The notes: generated by a model from the letters alone, not told the origin. A stretch of DNA of 64,000 bases from Siphonodentalium dalli (GCA_032622095.1 CP136064.1:215402205-215466204), one strand, 5' to 3'; counted from the first letter of the stretch, positions 10,464-22,490 are shown. Program-made: numbers and translations.

Positions 10464-13361
10464 CACCCCATGCATCCGGACATGCTCGTAGCGGAAGACA
10501 TGCTCGTAGCGGAATAACCACATGGCCCGCGATTTGCACACCGTTCACTGTTAGACACATGTTGCACCGAAACCAACACATACCAGTGGTTGACGGTGGT
10601 GGTATTATTTGTGGCTATAATTTACCCAACTGTACATCAAACTTCGTTAACAATGGACGCAGTTTAATCCTATTTTATCGGGAAGTTAGGCCAAAAATTG
10701 TGGCAAAATTTGCATTTCTTACATAAAATTACGATTTATGTGGTAACACCCCAGAAAATCTAGTCTTTGCATACATTGCTATTTCCGCGGATATTCCCTT
10801 AATATAATAGACAACATTTCCAGTCATGTATATACATTTTCCATATATAGTAAAAAATAACCATATATGCAGGTCATAGCAAGAAAATATTGTATGTCTA
10901 TAGTATAGCAGTGGTATGACATGTCTATAGCACCAGCGATTTTATAATGATGTGCTCGTAGCAGATTTGCTTTTAGGATAATTTCAACAACTAGACCTTT
11001 TGTTAAGCTAAAACGCAACGCTAATCATGTGGATAGTAGTAATCAAGCCCGAGTCGAAAGAGTCATTTGGTTAAATGCATGAAGAATAAGTAGTGGCATT
11101 CAAAATGACATGCATGGTCGTCTTCGTGTGTGGACACTATATTATTGTGTAAATCGCAAATTAGTAATATAATATTGGGATTTGATAACAAAGTTTATTG
11201 AAAAGATGCAAAATTGGTGATGTTCCACATGCACGCGGCTATTTTCGAGCGAAAATAATTTTGAACATTTGATTAACAGCTGTGGATCGGTATCATTCAG
11301 ACACTTTTTGCAATTGCACATTTTATTTATTTGAACATATAACATAAATATGAAATACTATTAAAATCACGGAGGTCACTAATCGTTTAAATGTTTATTC
11401 TGAGCAATCTGTAGACGAACTTTTTCGGAAGGATTTTCTAAAGGATGATTGATAACTTTACACCCTCTTGTGCGATGTTCATAACAAACTTTTTCAATTA
11501 CTGCAGGCGATTTATTTCAATAAAACTATAAACTACTATTGTACAGTATATATATTAATACGATTAGTGGCCACCTTGTCTAAAAGAACGGAAAACTACT
11601 TTTCACCCGAGAAACATATTATATATGAGGTATTTGCCTTTAAAAATATAAATTAATGAATGTATATAAAGACTCTGTCTAAATTTAAAATGAATAAACG
11701 TATTTGATAACTAAAACATGAGGCAATCTATAATCTAAATATATAATATGTGTATAAAAAAGGCTTTTATCTGAGATTAACGTATTTGATAACTAAAATA
11801 TAAGGCATTTTGCTTTTTAAAATAAACAATAAAGGTATAAAAAATGCTCTTATCTCAGATTAAAAATAAACGGAATTTACAACTAAAATATGAGGCATTC
11901 GCATTAAAAGGGACACTAAGACTACACGTTTGTTTTACGAAGCACAAAGATATAAAGGCTATAATAGACAAGTCTGGTCGTACCCGTAGTAGAATGGGAG
12001 ACATAAAATCCAACGAGGGAGACCTGTGAGTGGTGGTAGGTTCTCTTAATCAATGCAGTCGTTGATCAGATACACTTCATATGGAAGACCCAAACTGGGC
12101 TTGCAATCTATATACCGCCAACATTTTAATCCATAATATTGTCTGATTATAATCACACCCTTATGGTAGTAAACTATATATATATATATATATTTAGATC
12201 GTTAATTCCACCATTTCATTGACTATCAATCTAATTGTATGCCATTAAATTCTTTTGACCATGTTTTTCATAGCACATGTGGACTATTAGTAAAGTGTAT
12301 ACCATACTGACGATTGTTCGAAGATATTTGGAACTAAAATTTGATATCGTATTTTGTAACACTTAGTCTAAAAGTGTTACAATACCACAATAATCGCTTA
12401 TTATGTGATACCAGGGCGTTCTGCAAAAGTCTGAGTGTCACTTCACCGTTACACAAATTATGATAATCGAGATCAAGAGACACAGGTGCCGTCTCAATTA
12501 ACACGTACATGTATGTAATATATGTACATATTTCGTCTAAATTAATATTATAGCCATTCCCATATTGATAACATTTGTTTTATACAAATATTAATTATAG
12601 CCAAAATTTACTAGCACATGCATGCAACCTTCCGGATATAATGATTTTAGAAATTAAACTGTGAAATATACTGATGCAATGATTGCAATTTACAATGTGA
12701 ATGTTTATATAATGTAGCGTTTCCCGTGGCGGACACTAGCCACGTTAAATGATGTAAACGGCGTGAAGTGGTTAATTGTTACGTGGTACAAAATAGCCTG
12801 TCATTCATGTGATATATGTATATGCTAGCACTATCTAGACGCTCTTTTTAGTTGACAAAAGTGTGATTCTCTCGCATATACACATATTTTATATAATACT
12901 ACGAGCATATCACCCGATGCTATGAGCACATCATAGCAAGTTTTACGTTTGCTATAGACATGCCCCAAAATCGAGTGAGTGCCTCCATGGAAACTAATTT
13001 TTCGGGCACTAATATGATTGACATCGCAAACATGTCCAGTTCATTGTGAAGCTAAGATATCATACTTTGAGAGACTGTATGTTATATAATGTGTCAATGC
13101 AAAGATTCATTAAAATTTTATAAAACTTATATCGAGTAAGTATTTCAGTTCATAATTTTCGTATAAAACCCGATTATCGAACAGTAATATGCAAATTGCG
13201 GAAACCACAACCGCTCATTTCTGTAACAAAAAATCAAGGTAAAATGAACCGTGTTTTTATGAAATAACTTACACCTAAAGACGATGTGCAAATCGCGGGC
13301 CATTTGGTTATTCCGCTACGAGCATGTCTTCCGCTACGAGCATGTCCGGATGCATGGGGTG
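10464..13361. mobile_element. 2.9-kb DNA transposon with 77-bp terminal inverted repeats
   Basis: The left end CACCCCATGCATCCGGACAT (from 10464) is repeated inverted at the right end (to 13361). The two ends agree over 77 bp with one mismatch, through TAACC, ATGGCCCGCGATTTGCACA. Each TIR holds two tandem copies of GACATGCTCGTAGCGGAA. Related words occur inside as inner inverted repeats (GTGCTCGTAGCAG near 10951; ACTACGAGCATATC and GCTATAGACATGCC near 12900-12965). Flanks are TATAT-rich, so a TATAT-type target duplication is possible but not provable. No transposase is seen, so it is non-autonomous; the superfamily is unassigned. Confidence 0.85.
12174..12193. repeat. TA microsatellite
   Basis: Ten TA units inside the long-TIR transposon. 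Confidence 0.9.
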
Positions 13362-13424
13362 TATATGTACATCGGAAATTGATTTGCATGGATGTGCAAG
13401 TAATATAAGCAGACGACAGATAAA

Positions 13425-13575
13425 TAAAAGTACAGAAGGAGTCCTATTATTGAGGCAAATGTTTAGATAAAAAGTTCAACAAGCGACCTATTTGTTGAAC
13501 TTATATTATCTGAATTTCCTGTGGGATAACTACTCATCAATGATGCTTTAGTATATGCAATTTTAAAGATAACTT
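13425..13575 (-). mobile_element. Fragment of TTAA family C MITE
   Basis: The phrases AGTTCAACAAGCGACC, TTGTTGAACTTATATTATCT and GATAACTACTCATCAATGA match the complete copies at 27999-28253 and 51395-51638. Termini are lost. Confidence 0.6.
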
Positions 13576-14663
13576 ATCTCTTGCCTTGAACTTCTAGTGT
13601 TGATTCAGATCTTGTATATCAACAATTAGAGTTATCGCGATAATGCGAGTTTAGAATTCGCGATAATGGACGGACGGACGGCGGATATTTGACGTCGGCA
13701 TTATGGCATATGGAAACACACAAAAAGCTACATAGGTGCGCGGAGGGATTATAGGGCGGATATCCCAAGGTGACGCGAATTCTTTTAAAATAATTCAATA
13801 AAAATAATTCAATAAAAAAAAAACATCTGTAAATATCAAAGCTCTGGACAAACTAATTTGATCGTGATGATTTGGGAACCCGATGTAGAGTTCAAAATTC
13901 GCGAAATACAAAACTGATAATCCGGATTATAACCGGTGTTTCTGCAGCGATCGAGTCCATGGAAAATCACGAACAAATCAACCAAAAAGCAAAACTTTTG
14001 ATTTTAGTTGAGATTATCAATATACTCTGATAGTACAAGAGGGATAACTCTACTCCGACTGCTTTAACTTGATGTTTCCGTGCTCAGGATAACATTATTA
14101 AAGAGCCTGTTTTGTTTTTCGTTTGGATTAAAGGGCATTATATAGCCACATAACTAAGAAAGCACATCATTCCGTTGAATAACATATATTAGATACCATT
14201 TGAAGTAGGAAGCTCAAAACAAATATCCCGCTGGCCAAAATTCAATAAAGCCAAAACAAATAAATAAATAAAAAATACAACAAAAATATAAAGGATAATT
14301 TGAGATGTTAAGGAAAAGAAGAAAATAGCAATGCTGGCATCTATATATAAGCAAAACACATTAATAATAATAAAAAATAAGAAACAATTCATGTTTTTTA
14401 CCTCAAGCTACACTTCAAGGAAAGTGAAGAAAAAAAACAAAATTTTTATGTTATATATAAAACTATTTGTATTAAAATAAAAATGATTGGCTTTGGACAA
14501 AACGTACCTGCTTTTTGTTACTACAGGAGAGATAACTCTTAATGATATGCACCTCTGAAACCTTTATGCATATCACAAAACTTTCCTCATTTCCTCAAGT
14601 TTTGAACTATTTATTTGACTGTGAGAATGACTCTTGGGTTTCGATATTCAGATGGAACTTGGT
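13576..14663. other. Gene-free stretch
   Basis: GGACGGACGGACGGCGG at about 13668-13684 marks a decayed Helentron-like tail. The AT-rich 14180-14470 segment encodes only low-complexity ORFs. No gene seen. Confidence 0.4.
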
Positions 14664-15149
14664 TTAAAGGTACTCAATCCGAACAGAGGGTCCCCATCTC
14701 AACAGATTCCAACAACAACAATCCGATCAGAGGGTCCTATATTACTATTTCTTTGGCTTTGGGGGTAAAAAATATTTGACTCGAGTCGAGGAACCCATCA
14801 AACAAAGCCGAGTTATTAGATATTGATTTTTGAAATTTGTTATTTACTCGAGATGAGTACTAATAATTGCCTTCAACTGCCGTAATCTGCTCGGGATGTG
14901 TACACCAAAATCTATTCAAACAGACAAGGATGGATAACTCTAAAATCAAGTGGTAATAATAACGCAATTTTGACTGAGTTCTGGGCCAGAAAGTATTCCC
15001 GATAATGAAAAATAATAGATTTCTAAAATCGATATCTAACAAATCTGAGCTTTGATGGGTGACTTCCTTGACTCGAATCAAATATTTTTGACCCCCGAAG
15101 CCATTGAAATAGTAATTGAGAGGAGTTTTATCAGATTGAGTACCTTTAA
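14664..15149. mobile_element. TTAA MITE family B, complete copy
   Basis: TTAA at 14664-14667 and 15146-15149; termini AGGTACTCAATCCGA and TCAGATTGAGTACCT. 486 bp, in the opposite orientation to the copy at 3781 and similar in length. The right TTAA is immediately followed by the left end of a different element. Confidence 0.88.
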
Positions 15150-15240
15150 AGGCCCACTTAATTTTCGGATGACCAGATCATTACATTATACACAGCATAT
15201 CCCATCTTCTACTATATATTTTGAGACTTCCCTATATAGA
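15146..15240. mobile_element. Left end of TTAA family D element (AGGCCCACTTAATTTTC)
   Basis: TTAA is shared with the preceding MITE; then AGGCCCACTTAATTTTC and CCAGATCATTACATTATA, matching the terminal region of the complete copy at 62734-63190 and, inverted, the segment at 16570-16690. Beyond about 15240 the similarity stops. Two explanations remain open: a broken copy, or two partial copies. Confidence 0.6.
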
Positions 15241-15244
15241 GGAT

Positions 15245-15365
15245 CTCACATGAGTTTCTATTTAATACGGAATTTATCAACCGAGTTCACTAAATTCGAT
15301 TTGAGCCGAGGTTTACCGAGGCTCAAATAGAATTTAGAGGACGAGGTTGATAAATTACGTATAAA
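15245..15365. repeat. Imperfect inverted repeat
   Basis: TTGAGCCGAGG and CCGAGGCTCAAATAGAATTTAG (15301-15337) are complementary to the sequence just left of them (CTAAATTCGATTTGAGCC at 15290). The outer part, TAATACGGAATTTATCAACC, pairs with GGTTGATAAATTACGTAT (15344-15361). No target duplication identified. Confidence 0.6.
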
Positions 15366-15839
15366 ATAGGACGAGGGTGAGATACCTTTTATCACATGAT
15401 CAAATAAACCCGAAGCAACGCGAAATATTCATCGAAAACAACAATCATAAACTACAGCGATCGCAAGTTATTTGAAGAACGCCGTGACGTCATCGCACGC
15501 GCTGATATTAAACGTGTCTATTACCGATAATTATGAAACTGCTTTTATGGTCAAATTATGTGATAAATATAAATGTGTGTATATCCTTTATAGACTCGAA
15601 AACGGCTCGACCGATTTGAGCCCAAACTTGCTATCTAAGAGTAAAAAGCCACGGGAAGTGTCATCGCACCGCTTCTGAGAACGTCCGAGCACTCCTTCAC
15701 CCTTTGCCGTCCCACCGTCCTTGGAATTGATGGGTTAATGAGGTTAATGATAAAGAGCGTTCGTTTCTGCAGTGTACTTGTTAAAGAGCGTTTATATACA
15801 CGAGTATAACTACGGCTCAATGGAAACTGGGGATATCGA

Positions 15840-16100
15840 GACGAAATTTCGTACTTAGGGCTTCCAAGGGACGGGGAAGATTTTCGTCGGGTCAGTTTGT
15901 CCGCCTGAGATGACCTTGACCTTAAAACGGGTACCCACAAATGACCTTGGGCGATATCTCGGTCGTCAGTGGTGACCGAGACGTGAAATTTGTTATGTAT
16001 GGTCAACTCGGAACAGGGAATATTTTTGTCGGGTTATTTTGTCCACCCAACATGACCTTGACCTTGAAACGGGTACCAACAAATGATAGCATGCTGTCGG
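15840..16100. repeat. 142-bp tandem duplication with TGACCTTGACCTT
   Basis: ATGACCTTGACCTT occurs at 15910 and 16052, each followed by AAAACGGGTACCCACAAATGA-like text and preceded by TTTGTCGGGTTATTTTGTCC-like text. Two diverged units. TGACCTTGACCTT contains the inverted AAGGTCA half-site bound by several nuclear receptors, though here it is more simply part of a satellite unit. Confidence 0.75.
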
Positions 16101-16439
16101 CGTGCCTGTACGGTGTTATCTTGAAAAACAAAAATTAATGGATCGACCAAAGCCAGTGGCGGGCTAATCTGCTAGTATTATATACTTTGGAAGAGGAACC
16201 AAAAATATATATATTCCACCAGAATACGGAACAGCTGTGGCCTTGGAGTGTCCACCAAGTGAGAGATTCTCAGATTCATTTTAAGACTTTCCCCCTTGTC
16301 AACCCAGAATGCATCAGAATTCAAACTAATAGATAGAGTTATTACCCTTCCATTGAGAATAATAGACTTTATAGTAGTCTGGATCTAAATTAATCAAAAT
16401 CTGATTATATATAATTCCACATATCTATTGATTAATGTC

Positions 16440-16535
16440 CATGAGCATTTCTTGTGTATTTATATAATGTGTAAAACGCTTAGGGCCCCTTGCGGGGGAT
16501 AGGCGCTATATAAATATTATTATTATTATTATTAT
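16440..16535 (+). mobile_element. SINE/LINE 3' tail (GGCGCTATATAAATATTATT)
   Basis: GGCGCTATATAAATATTATT followed by more ATT repeats is a common 3' end of retroposons in marine invertebrates. Only the tail is recognisable here. Confidence 0.5.
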
Positions 16536-16559
16536 AATCACAGAACACCCCTCAGTACC

Positions 16560-16700
16560 TGGACAAAAACAATGTTCCCAGTTTATTCGACCGGATCAGT
16601 TGATAATACAATGTTTTGGAGCTTCCTCTTTCAAATGGTATATAATATGGAATATGTTGTATATAATGTGATCTGGTGGTTTGAAAATTATGGAAGTTAT
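16560..16700 (-). mobile_element. Partial TTAA family D element
   Basis: In reverse orientation, CATTTGAAAGAGGAAGCTCC and AACATTGTATTATCAACT match 62810-62850 of the complete copy, and CCACCAGATCACATTATA matches the 15160-15190 fragment. Confidence 0.6.
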
Positions 16701-16889
16701 GATGGAAAAACACGCACTCTGATTTTGACATTCGCTGGCAAGTCGGCTCATTCACAACCTGTTTTATGTTCAATTACCCGCGTTTAAAGAGCATCTATGC
16801 ATCAGGATTAACAGAGTGACAATGTCAATTGACCACATGTCTGGGTATGAAATTACTTGCCAAAGGCCACCAATACATTGTTTAGCATA

Positions 16890-17300
16890 GGTACTGGCTT
16901 GCATAACTTCAAATCATGACGGTATAAGAATCAAACATTCTAACCACTGGAGTATGCTACTAAAAATTATTATCCGATAACCAGTCATGGGAATGACAAA
17001 AGCCAAGACAGACAAAGTCAATCCAATATACCCCCATTTTTTCAATGAAAAGTGGAGTATATTAATAACACCGTACTATAGATGTGTTTCTTAATAATGG
17101 AGATTACTTTATTTTCATGAATATATACACATATCTAGATGTACATATAAATACAATAGGCCAAATCATACACATAACAATGCAAGCAGAATGTGTGAGC
17201 TTTAAATGTGTTTTTAAACCAATTCAATAACCACTGCGCTAAGATCAGGACCAGGGTTCTCAAGCAACATCCACATAAGCCAAGTTACAGCAGGTCTTCA
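16890..17300 (-). mobile_element. Possible tRNA-derived SINE heads
   Basis: On the minus strand, CTTAGCGCAGTGGTTATTG (near 17225-17245) and TCCAGTGGTTAGAATG (near 16930-16950) resemble the A box of tRNA-derived SINEs. Neither has a convincing cloverleaf or B box, so they are not called as tRNA genes. Confidence 0.3.
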
Positions 17301-17954
17301 CCCTAAAATTGGGTGTTAAGCCAGGAAGAATGAGTCTGATGACTCTTAGTCCCTGTTTGCAACATTGGATAATTGTTGAACTTACTAATTGAACATCCTA
17401 CAATGAATAAATGGGAATCAATAGCATGTTTCTCAGCCCGTTACGTTTTCAGAAAATCCCTGAAAATGGAGAATAGACATTTCCGATAGATTCATTTACA
17501 AATGAATACGGAAATCTATTCAAAGCAATGGGTGATTCCACAGCCACTCTCAAGGGGTGGGGCATAGCAGTTGCTAGGAGATAGTTGTCTGCTCAAATAC
17601 ATTAATTGATTTTACAGACTGTGCTTTCTGCTGGTTTACACACGAGAAAATACTCTTGTTCTTGTCTTCAAATGTAAAAAAAGTGTCACCCAAAATTTAA
17701 AGACAGTTACAGGCCATGGACAAATTGCAAACATCAACATACAAATCACAAGTTCAGTCCGTTATGATTTGACAACAAAGACATAGTTCGAAAATAGCCA
17801 ATTTAACACAAAATATATGCAGATATCCAAATTAGGGTGAACAGAGATGTCATCAGAAATTTGAATGCAGCAAACGACTGGCTCCATCAGTAAATGATTG
17901 GTAGAAAATATCTGCAAATAATTATTTGATTGACAGCTGTAGAAAGGTCCATTG
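17300..17954. other. Gene-free stretch
   Basis: Nothing recognisable beyond short ORFs. Text at 17600-17945 (for example TTGATTGACAGCTGT) has diverged parallels at 19110-19470, so the MITE at 18914 lies beside an older repeat. Confidence 0.4.
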
Positions 17955-18391
17955 CAAGCCTGCAAATAGTGTGTCTGTCATTTTCAGAATGAGGTCCCCA
18001 GTGGGTGAATTTAGTGATGCTATCCCACACAGTGGGCTAGCATCACCAAATTTACCCTCTGGGGACGTCATTCTGCTTAGGCCTCATCTTCTGGCAAGTA
18101 TCTATAGTTTCAAATTAACACCTGTTTTTAGTTACTTTTTCCCTTCTGGGGAAGTTTCTATATCCCCTAATTTGCAGAAGATAAACTGCATAACCGAGGT
18201 GACTAATGGGTGAACATCACCAATTTCAACTGGGAAACTTCTATCTGATCCTATAGAAGTTGAGGCCTAAGCAGAATGAGGTTATCAAAGGGTGAATTTG
18301 GTGATGCTAGCCCGCATTGCGGGATAGCATCACTAAATTCACCCTCTGGGAACCTCATTCAGCAAATGACAGACACATATTTGCAGGCTTG
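17955..18391. mobile_element. hAT MITE family E (CAAGCCTG ends), two-hairpin copy
   Basis: It begins CAAGCCTGCAAATA and ends TATTTGCAGGCTTG. Flanks GTCCATTG (17947-17954) and ATCTATTG (18392-18399) match at 6 of 8 positions, a decayed 8-bp duplication. Inside are two hairpins built from GAATGAGGTCCCC, GGGTGAATTT and TGATGCTA with their complements. Terminal CA and 8-bp duplication are hAT features. Confidence 0.82.
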
Positions 18392-18639
18392 ATCTATTGG
18401 GTCAACACAAATTATTCTCCACAAATTAATTTGTATTTTGTGAATAGTCAATAGCATAGATTCAAAACTTCAATCTGAATAAAATGTTAGTATCTCTAGA
18501 GGCACCCGTGGGCCTATTATGAACTTTTGGCAGCAGTGGGACCAATGACAGATCAACAGCAAATATGTAAGACCTGACCTATCAAAATAACATCCAATAC
18601 TTAACAGCACATAAGGAAACAAACAGACTACTTGATATC

Positions 18640-18830
18640 AAGAGAGTAGATCTCATTATAACCCAAGACTTGTTGCACTCACAAGTTTTGGAAGTACCAG
18701 TAGATGCTTTTTAATACTATTCTGAGTCCTCAAGAACTCAGTCTGTGGGAATTAGTGTAAATAATTGGCTCATGTCCCATGTAAAAATGGCTGAGAATAA
18801 AGCATTCATTCATTCATTCAATATTTCCTG
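18640..18830 (+). mobile_element. Retroposon 3' end with ATTC repeats
   Basis: GTAAAAATGGCTGAGAATAA followed by AGCATTCATTCATTCATTCA is a typical LINE/SINE-type 3' tail in invertebrates. The body upstream (from about 18640) is weakly defined; no reverse transcriptase ORF is present. Confidence 0.5.
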
Positions 18831-18913
18831 CTTTTTCTAAACTCATGGAAGTAACCACACCAATAGACTATGTCTTATTGGAAGGTAACTACAGTCCAAT
18901 GGAGGTTTCCACA

Positions 18914-19064
18914 CAAGCCTTGAAATAGTTTGTCTGTCATTTGCAGAATGAGGTTCCCAGAGGGTGAATTTAGTGATGCTACCCCGCATAGCGGGCTAGC
19001 ATCACCAAATTCACCCTCTGGGAACCTCATTCTGCAAATGACAGACACACTATTTCAAGGCTTG
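18914..19064. mobile_element. hAT MITE family E, minimal single-hairpin copy with perfect 8-bp TSD
   Basis: TTTCCACA at 18906-18913 and 19065-19072 flanks CAAGCCTTGAAATAG and CTATTTCAAGGCTTG. The 151-bp element is almost entirely one palindrome (left arm GTCTGTCATTTGCAGAATGA, GAGGTTCCCAGAGGGTGAAT; right arm the complement). The intact duplication indicates a fairly recent insertion. Confidence 0.92.
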
Positions 19065-19072
19065 TTTCCACA

Positions 19073-20442
19073 CAACTTAATTAGTGGGAGGAGCTTATGG
19101 TTTCTAAGAGATAAGGCAGTCTGCAGAAATAGTCTGATAAGTTTTAAAATGCCCATCCATATGCTGTAAAACACCCGAGAAAATACATTATTTTCGTCTT
19201 TAATTGTGAAAATTATGACTATTGTCATGCAAAATGGAGAATAGCATTATAATCATCGATGGAATTTTCAACATAAATGCAAAAATCAGCATTTCAGTAC
19301 ATTATGATTTAACAACACAAACATTGTTGAAAATAGCCAAATTAACACTGAAAGTATGCGCGGATATCAAAATTAGGGTGAACAAAAATATATTAGTGCA
19401 GCGAGCGACCAGCTCAGCTGCTGATTGTTAAAAAATATCGGCTAATATTTATTTGATTCACAGTTGTCAAAAGGTCAACTGAGAACACAACCATTGTGAT
19501 AAAATAACTTACCGATTCAAATATTCTAGCTACTGGAACAAAATGGCATAATTTGGTCCATGTCACATGTTCATAGTTTTCAATATTTTTATTCCTGACT
19601 TGTATTTGTTTTGGACTTTTTTCCTATAATTGCCATATTCTACTTGGCGTATTAATTGTGAAATAAACCTATCATCATAACCTGTCATAAAATCAAGTAA
19701 TGGGCACTTTACAACTTCTTTTGGGAGGTCAAATATTGTCTTTTTTAAGTCAGAAAGAGATGATGTATTGGATACTCATGGGTGTACATAATTGCACCCC
19801 TTAAACAAGTATTTCAGGAGTGAGTGGGTGTGTAGCACTCTGACACTCCTTAGTTTAACAATTTCTTTACTTAATGGATTCTACCAATCAGTTAACTGGG
19901 CCAAAAAAAAGGCCTCTTTGTTCCGATACCCTGCCAGGCTGAGATATTCTTGCCTGCCTAAATTTGTTTTTTTAATTTTCTCCAGAAGGCTGGTCTATAC
20001 TTACCTGTTAGAGTGTCAACGTGAATATTTATTGTTTTTCCCAATCCCAATTTACCAAAAGCAAAAATAATATTAAGCTCAACGGTGGTAGAGATCTTAC
20101 TGCAGAGTGAATGAATTCAAAGGACATAATGTTTTTATCCAATGCTTGGCTCATTATCAATACACATTGAGCTACCACATTCCATGGGACCGTGACTACT
20201 AGTACACTATTATATCGCTTACAGCTGAAAGTTTAAAAAAAAAAAAATTTGAAAAAAAAAGAAAAAAAGCACTGCCTGCCTGTCTGGAAAATTATCCCAA
20301 TGTTATCGGAAACAGAGAAGTTTTTGGTTTTGCCTAAATTAAACATTGGAATGGTCAATTATTCATTATGAGGGATGTTCAAGTAACAAAGGCAGAATAC
20401 AGACAGGCGAGAAGCTAATACAAGCGCAGAAGGATTCATATT
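19073..20442. other. Gene-free stretch
   Basis: 19110-19470 resembles 17590-17945 at a diverged level (TTTCAGTACATTATGATTTAACAACA). A-rich run at 20234-20270. The 92-codon ORF at 19792 has no recognisable domain and no gene-like context. Confidence 0.4.
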
Positions 20443-21030
20443 TTAAAGGGGTACTGTACGCCATTTTCAATACATTTCCGGTGATAACAACGATCTAATA
20501 TCGATAATATATAGAAACATAAGTAATTTGAGTCGAAGATGTATTCTGTAAACGCTCAGGTTAATAGGCTATCTTAAAATCAAAGGTAATAATTTGATAT
20601 AAATTTCATTTATGACTGGAGCCATAAAATGGCGTAAAGTAAATTACGAATTTCCGTGTGCAAGATGTAATCAAATTAATTGAGGGATACTGGATTGGTA
20701 AACGGATGGCACACGCGATCGTTTAAAACATTATGATGATACGGGGAGAAAGCCCAAGCCACTCACTGACTAGTGACGATACAATAACTTAAATGTGTAT
20801 ATGGGACTAGTATTCATATAATATAACTTTTATTTGATACATTTGGTTGAAAAATGTACAAAAATTACTCGACAACGACAATTTGTATTTTTGCATTCCG
20901 GTAAATTTGTCATCCGTAATACTACTTCGTACTCAACAGACTTTCAAATGATGAAAAAATTGTTACCTTATTCTCCGACTCGGAGACTATAGAAACCAAC
21001 AACAACAATTGGCGTACAGTACCCCTTTAA
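20443..21030. mobile_element. TTAA element family F (AGGGGTACTGTACGCCA ends)
   Basis: TTAA at 20443-20446 and 21027-21030 flanks AGGGGTACTGTACGCCA and TGGCGTACAGTACCCCT, a perfect 17-bp inverted repeat. 588 bp including targets, no coding capacity. The AGG start again suggests a Kolobok-type source. Confidence 0.88.
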
Positions 21031-21034
21031 GGTG

Positions 21035-21145
21035 GCAAATATTCAGATAATAAGTTCAACAAACATATTATAATTATTATCTGAACATTTCATGAGGGAA
21101 CTACTCATCAATGAGTATTTAGTAAAGAAATGGTTAAACACATTT
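21035..21145. mobile_element. Fragment of TTAA family C MITE
   Basis: ATTCAGATAATAAGTTCAAC, ATTATCTGAACATTTC and GGGAACTACTCATCAATGAG match 27999-28253 inverted. The left end is cut off close to the TTAA of the neighbouring family F element. Confidence 0.65.
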
Positions 21146-21656
21146 GCTCAGATATAAACAAAGTTATCCTAGCAAAGAGGAATGGAGGACAAGTGCTTAA
21201 CTCTTAAGAGTTCTCCTTCAAAATGCCAGGCCTGACTGGGCTAAAAGTGTATCAGTTCCAGTAAAGTGTGCTACATGTATGAGAGGCAAAAAGAATCTAA
21301 CACATGATTAATGCCAAATGACAATGCTAATTCCTCGCTTAGCAGTCCATTGTCCTTCGACCCAAATAAACTGAATGTTAAAGGGTGTACTCAGCTATAG
21401 TGACAAGGATGAGATTGGGGATGGTCAATGTCACACTTCAGCACCTTTAGTTAAGTTGTCCCACTAATTTACTGTGTTGGTGGGTCCTGCTGAAAGGCTA
21501 TGTTGATGGTGGAAAAATGATCCTGTTAATAAAAAGTACCGTTTATATAATACTTTTTCACGGTTCAATGTTAGCAAGTTAAAGTGAGTTGACTCAGTTG
21601 AGAGAAAGCCAGTGTCTATATGAAACATGCAAGATCATATATATTTAAAAAATATT
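21146..21656. other. Gene-free stretch
   Basis: No gene or defined repeat recognised. Confidence 0.4.
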
Positions 21657-22061
21657 TTAAAAGGGAGATCAAGTGACAAATTTTGGAGATTTCCATGCAA
21701 ATATGCGGAGCGAGGGTTGCAGAGTTGCACATGCTTCTGAGTGTGACTTGATGTGCTATTGGAAACAGCAGGTGTTTATCTGACGGGTCCGCTTGGAACT
21801 TGTTCCATTATAATGTTGGTGTATTTATTTTTTTATTTTATATTGATTTTTCAAATTTAGGTCAAGTGATGTAATTCCAGGAAAAAATTCTCAAAAAGAT
21901 ATTTATTGAAAATTTTGATAATTTACCAAGCCAAATAAAAATACCTGTTGTTTCCAATACCACATTGGGTCACACTCGGAGGTGTGTGCGGCTCTAACTT
22001 TTGCTCCGCAGATTTGCATGGAGGTCCCCATTCAAAATTGTTCACTTGACCTCCCCCTTAA
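21657..22061. mobile_element. TTAA element with inverted CAAGTGA/TCACTTG ends
   Basis: TTAA at 21657-21660 and 22058-22061. The left end AAGGGAGATCAAGTGACAAA pairs imperfectly with the right end GTTCACTTGACCTCCCCC; further inside ATTTCCATGCAAAT pairs with ATTTGCATGGAGGT. Internal word GCTTGGAACTTGTTCCATTA is shared with the split copy at 3490-4375. Confidence 0.75.
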
Positions 22062-22490
22062 TATTATAAATGGCTGCACTGGTGTTTGCAAAATGACAGG
22101 AATAGCCATCTTGATTATAGTCGGTGTGCAACAACCAACACAGCCATTACTAAATTAATTTACAGAATATATGTGAATATTTTACACGCATAATGACTTT
22201 ACTCGATTTGTTCATATTAGCCCATGACTGGGAACATGAAAACTTTGAAGAAAATAATTGTACTTTTCTCAACAGCATCAGTTTGCCTCACCAGCATCAT
22301 ACCAATTCAGTTGGACCCACCAACATATATAGCAAATTAGCAGGACCACATAACTAGGACTGTTCAAGCATCGACAAGACTTATAGTCACTATAGGTGTG
22401 ACAGGAAAATACCATTCATGCTATGCTCTATTTCCATATCAAGTGTTTATGACACTTTTCACATGATTCTTTAGTTAACAATGAGACATA

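Noticed and set aside
16890-17300. tRNA genes
   Set aside because: Only A-box-like words are present; no acceptor stem, anticodon arm or B box could be drawn. At most these are SINE heads.
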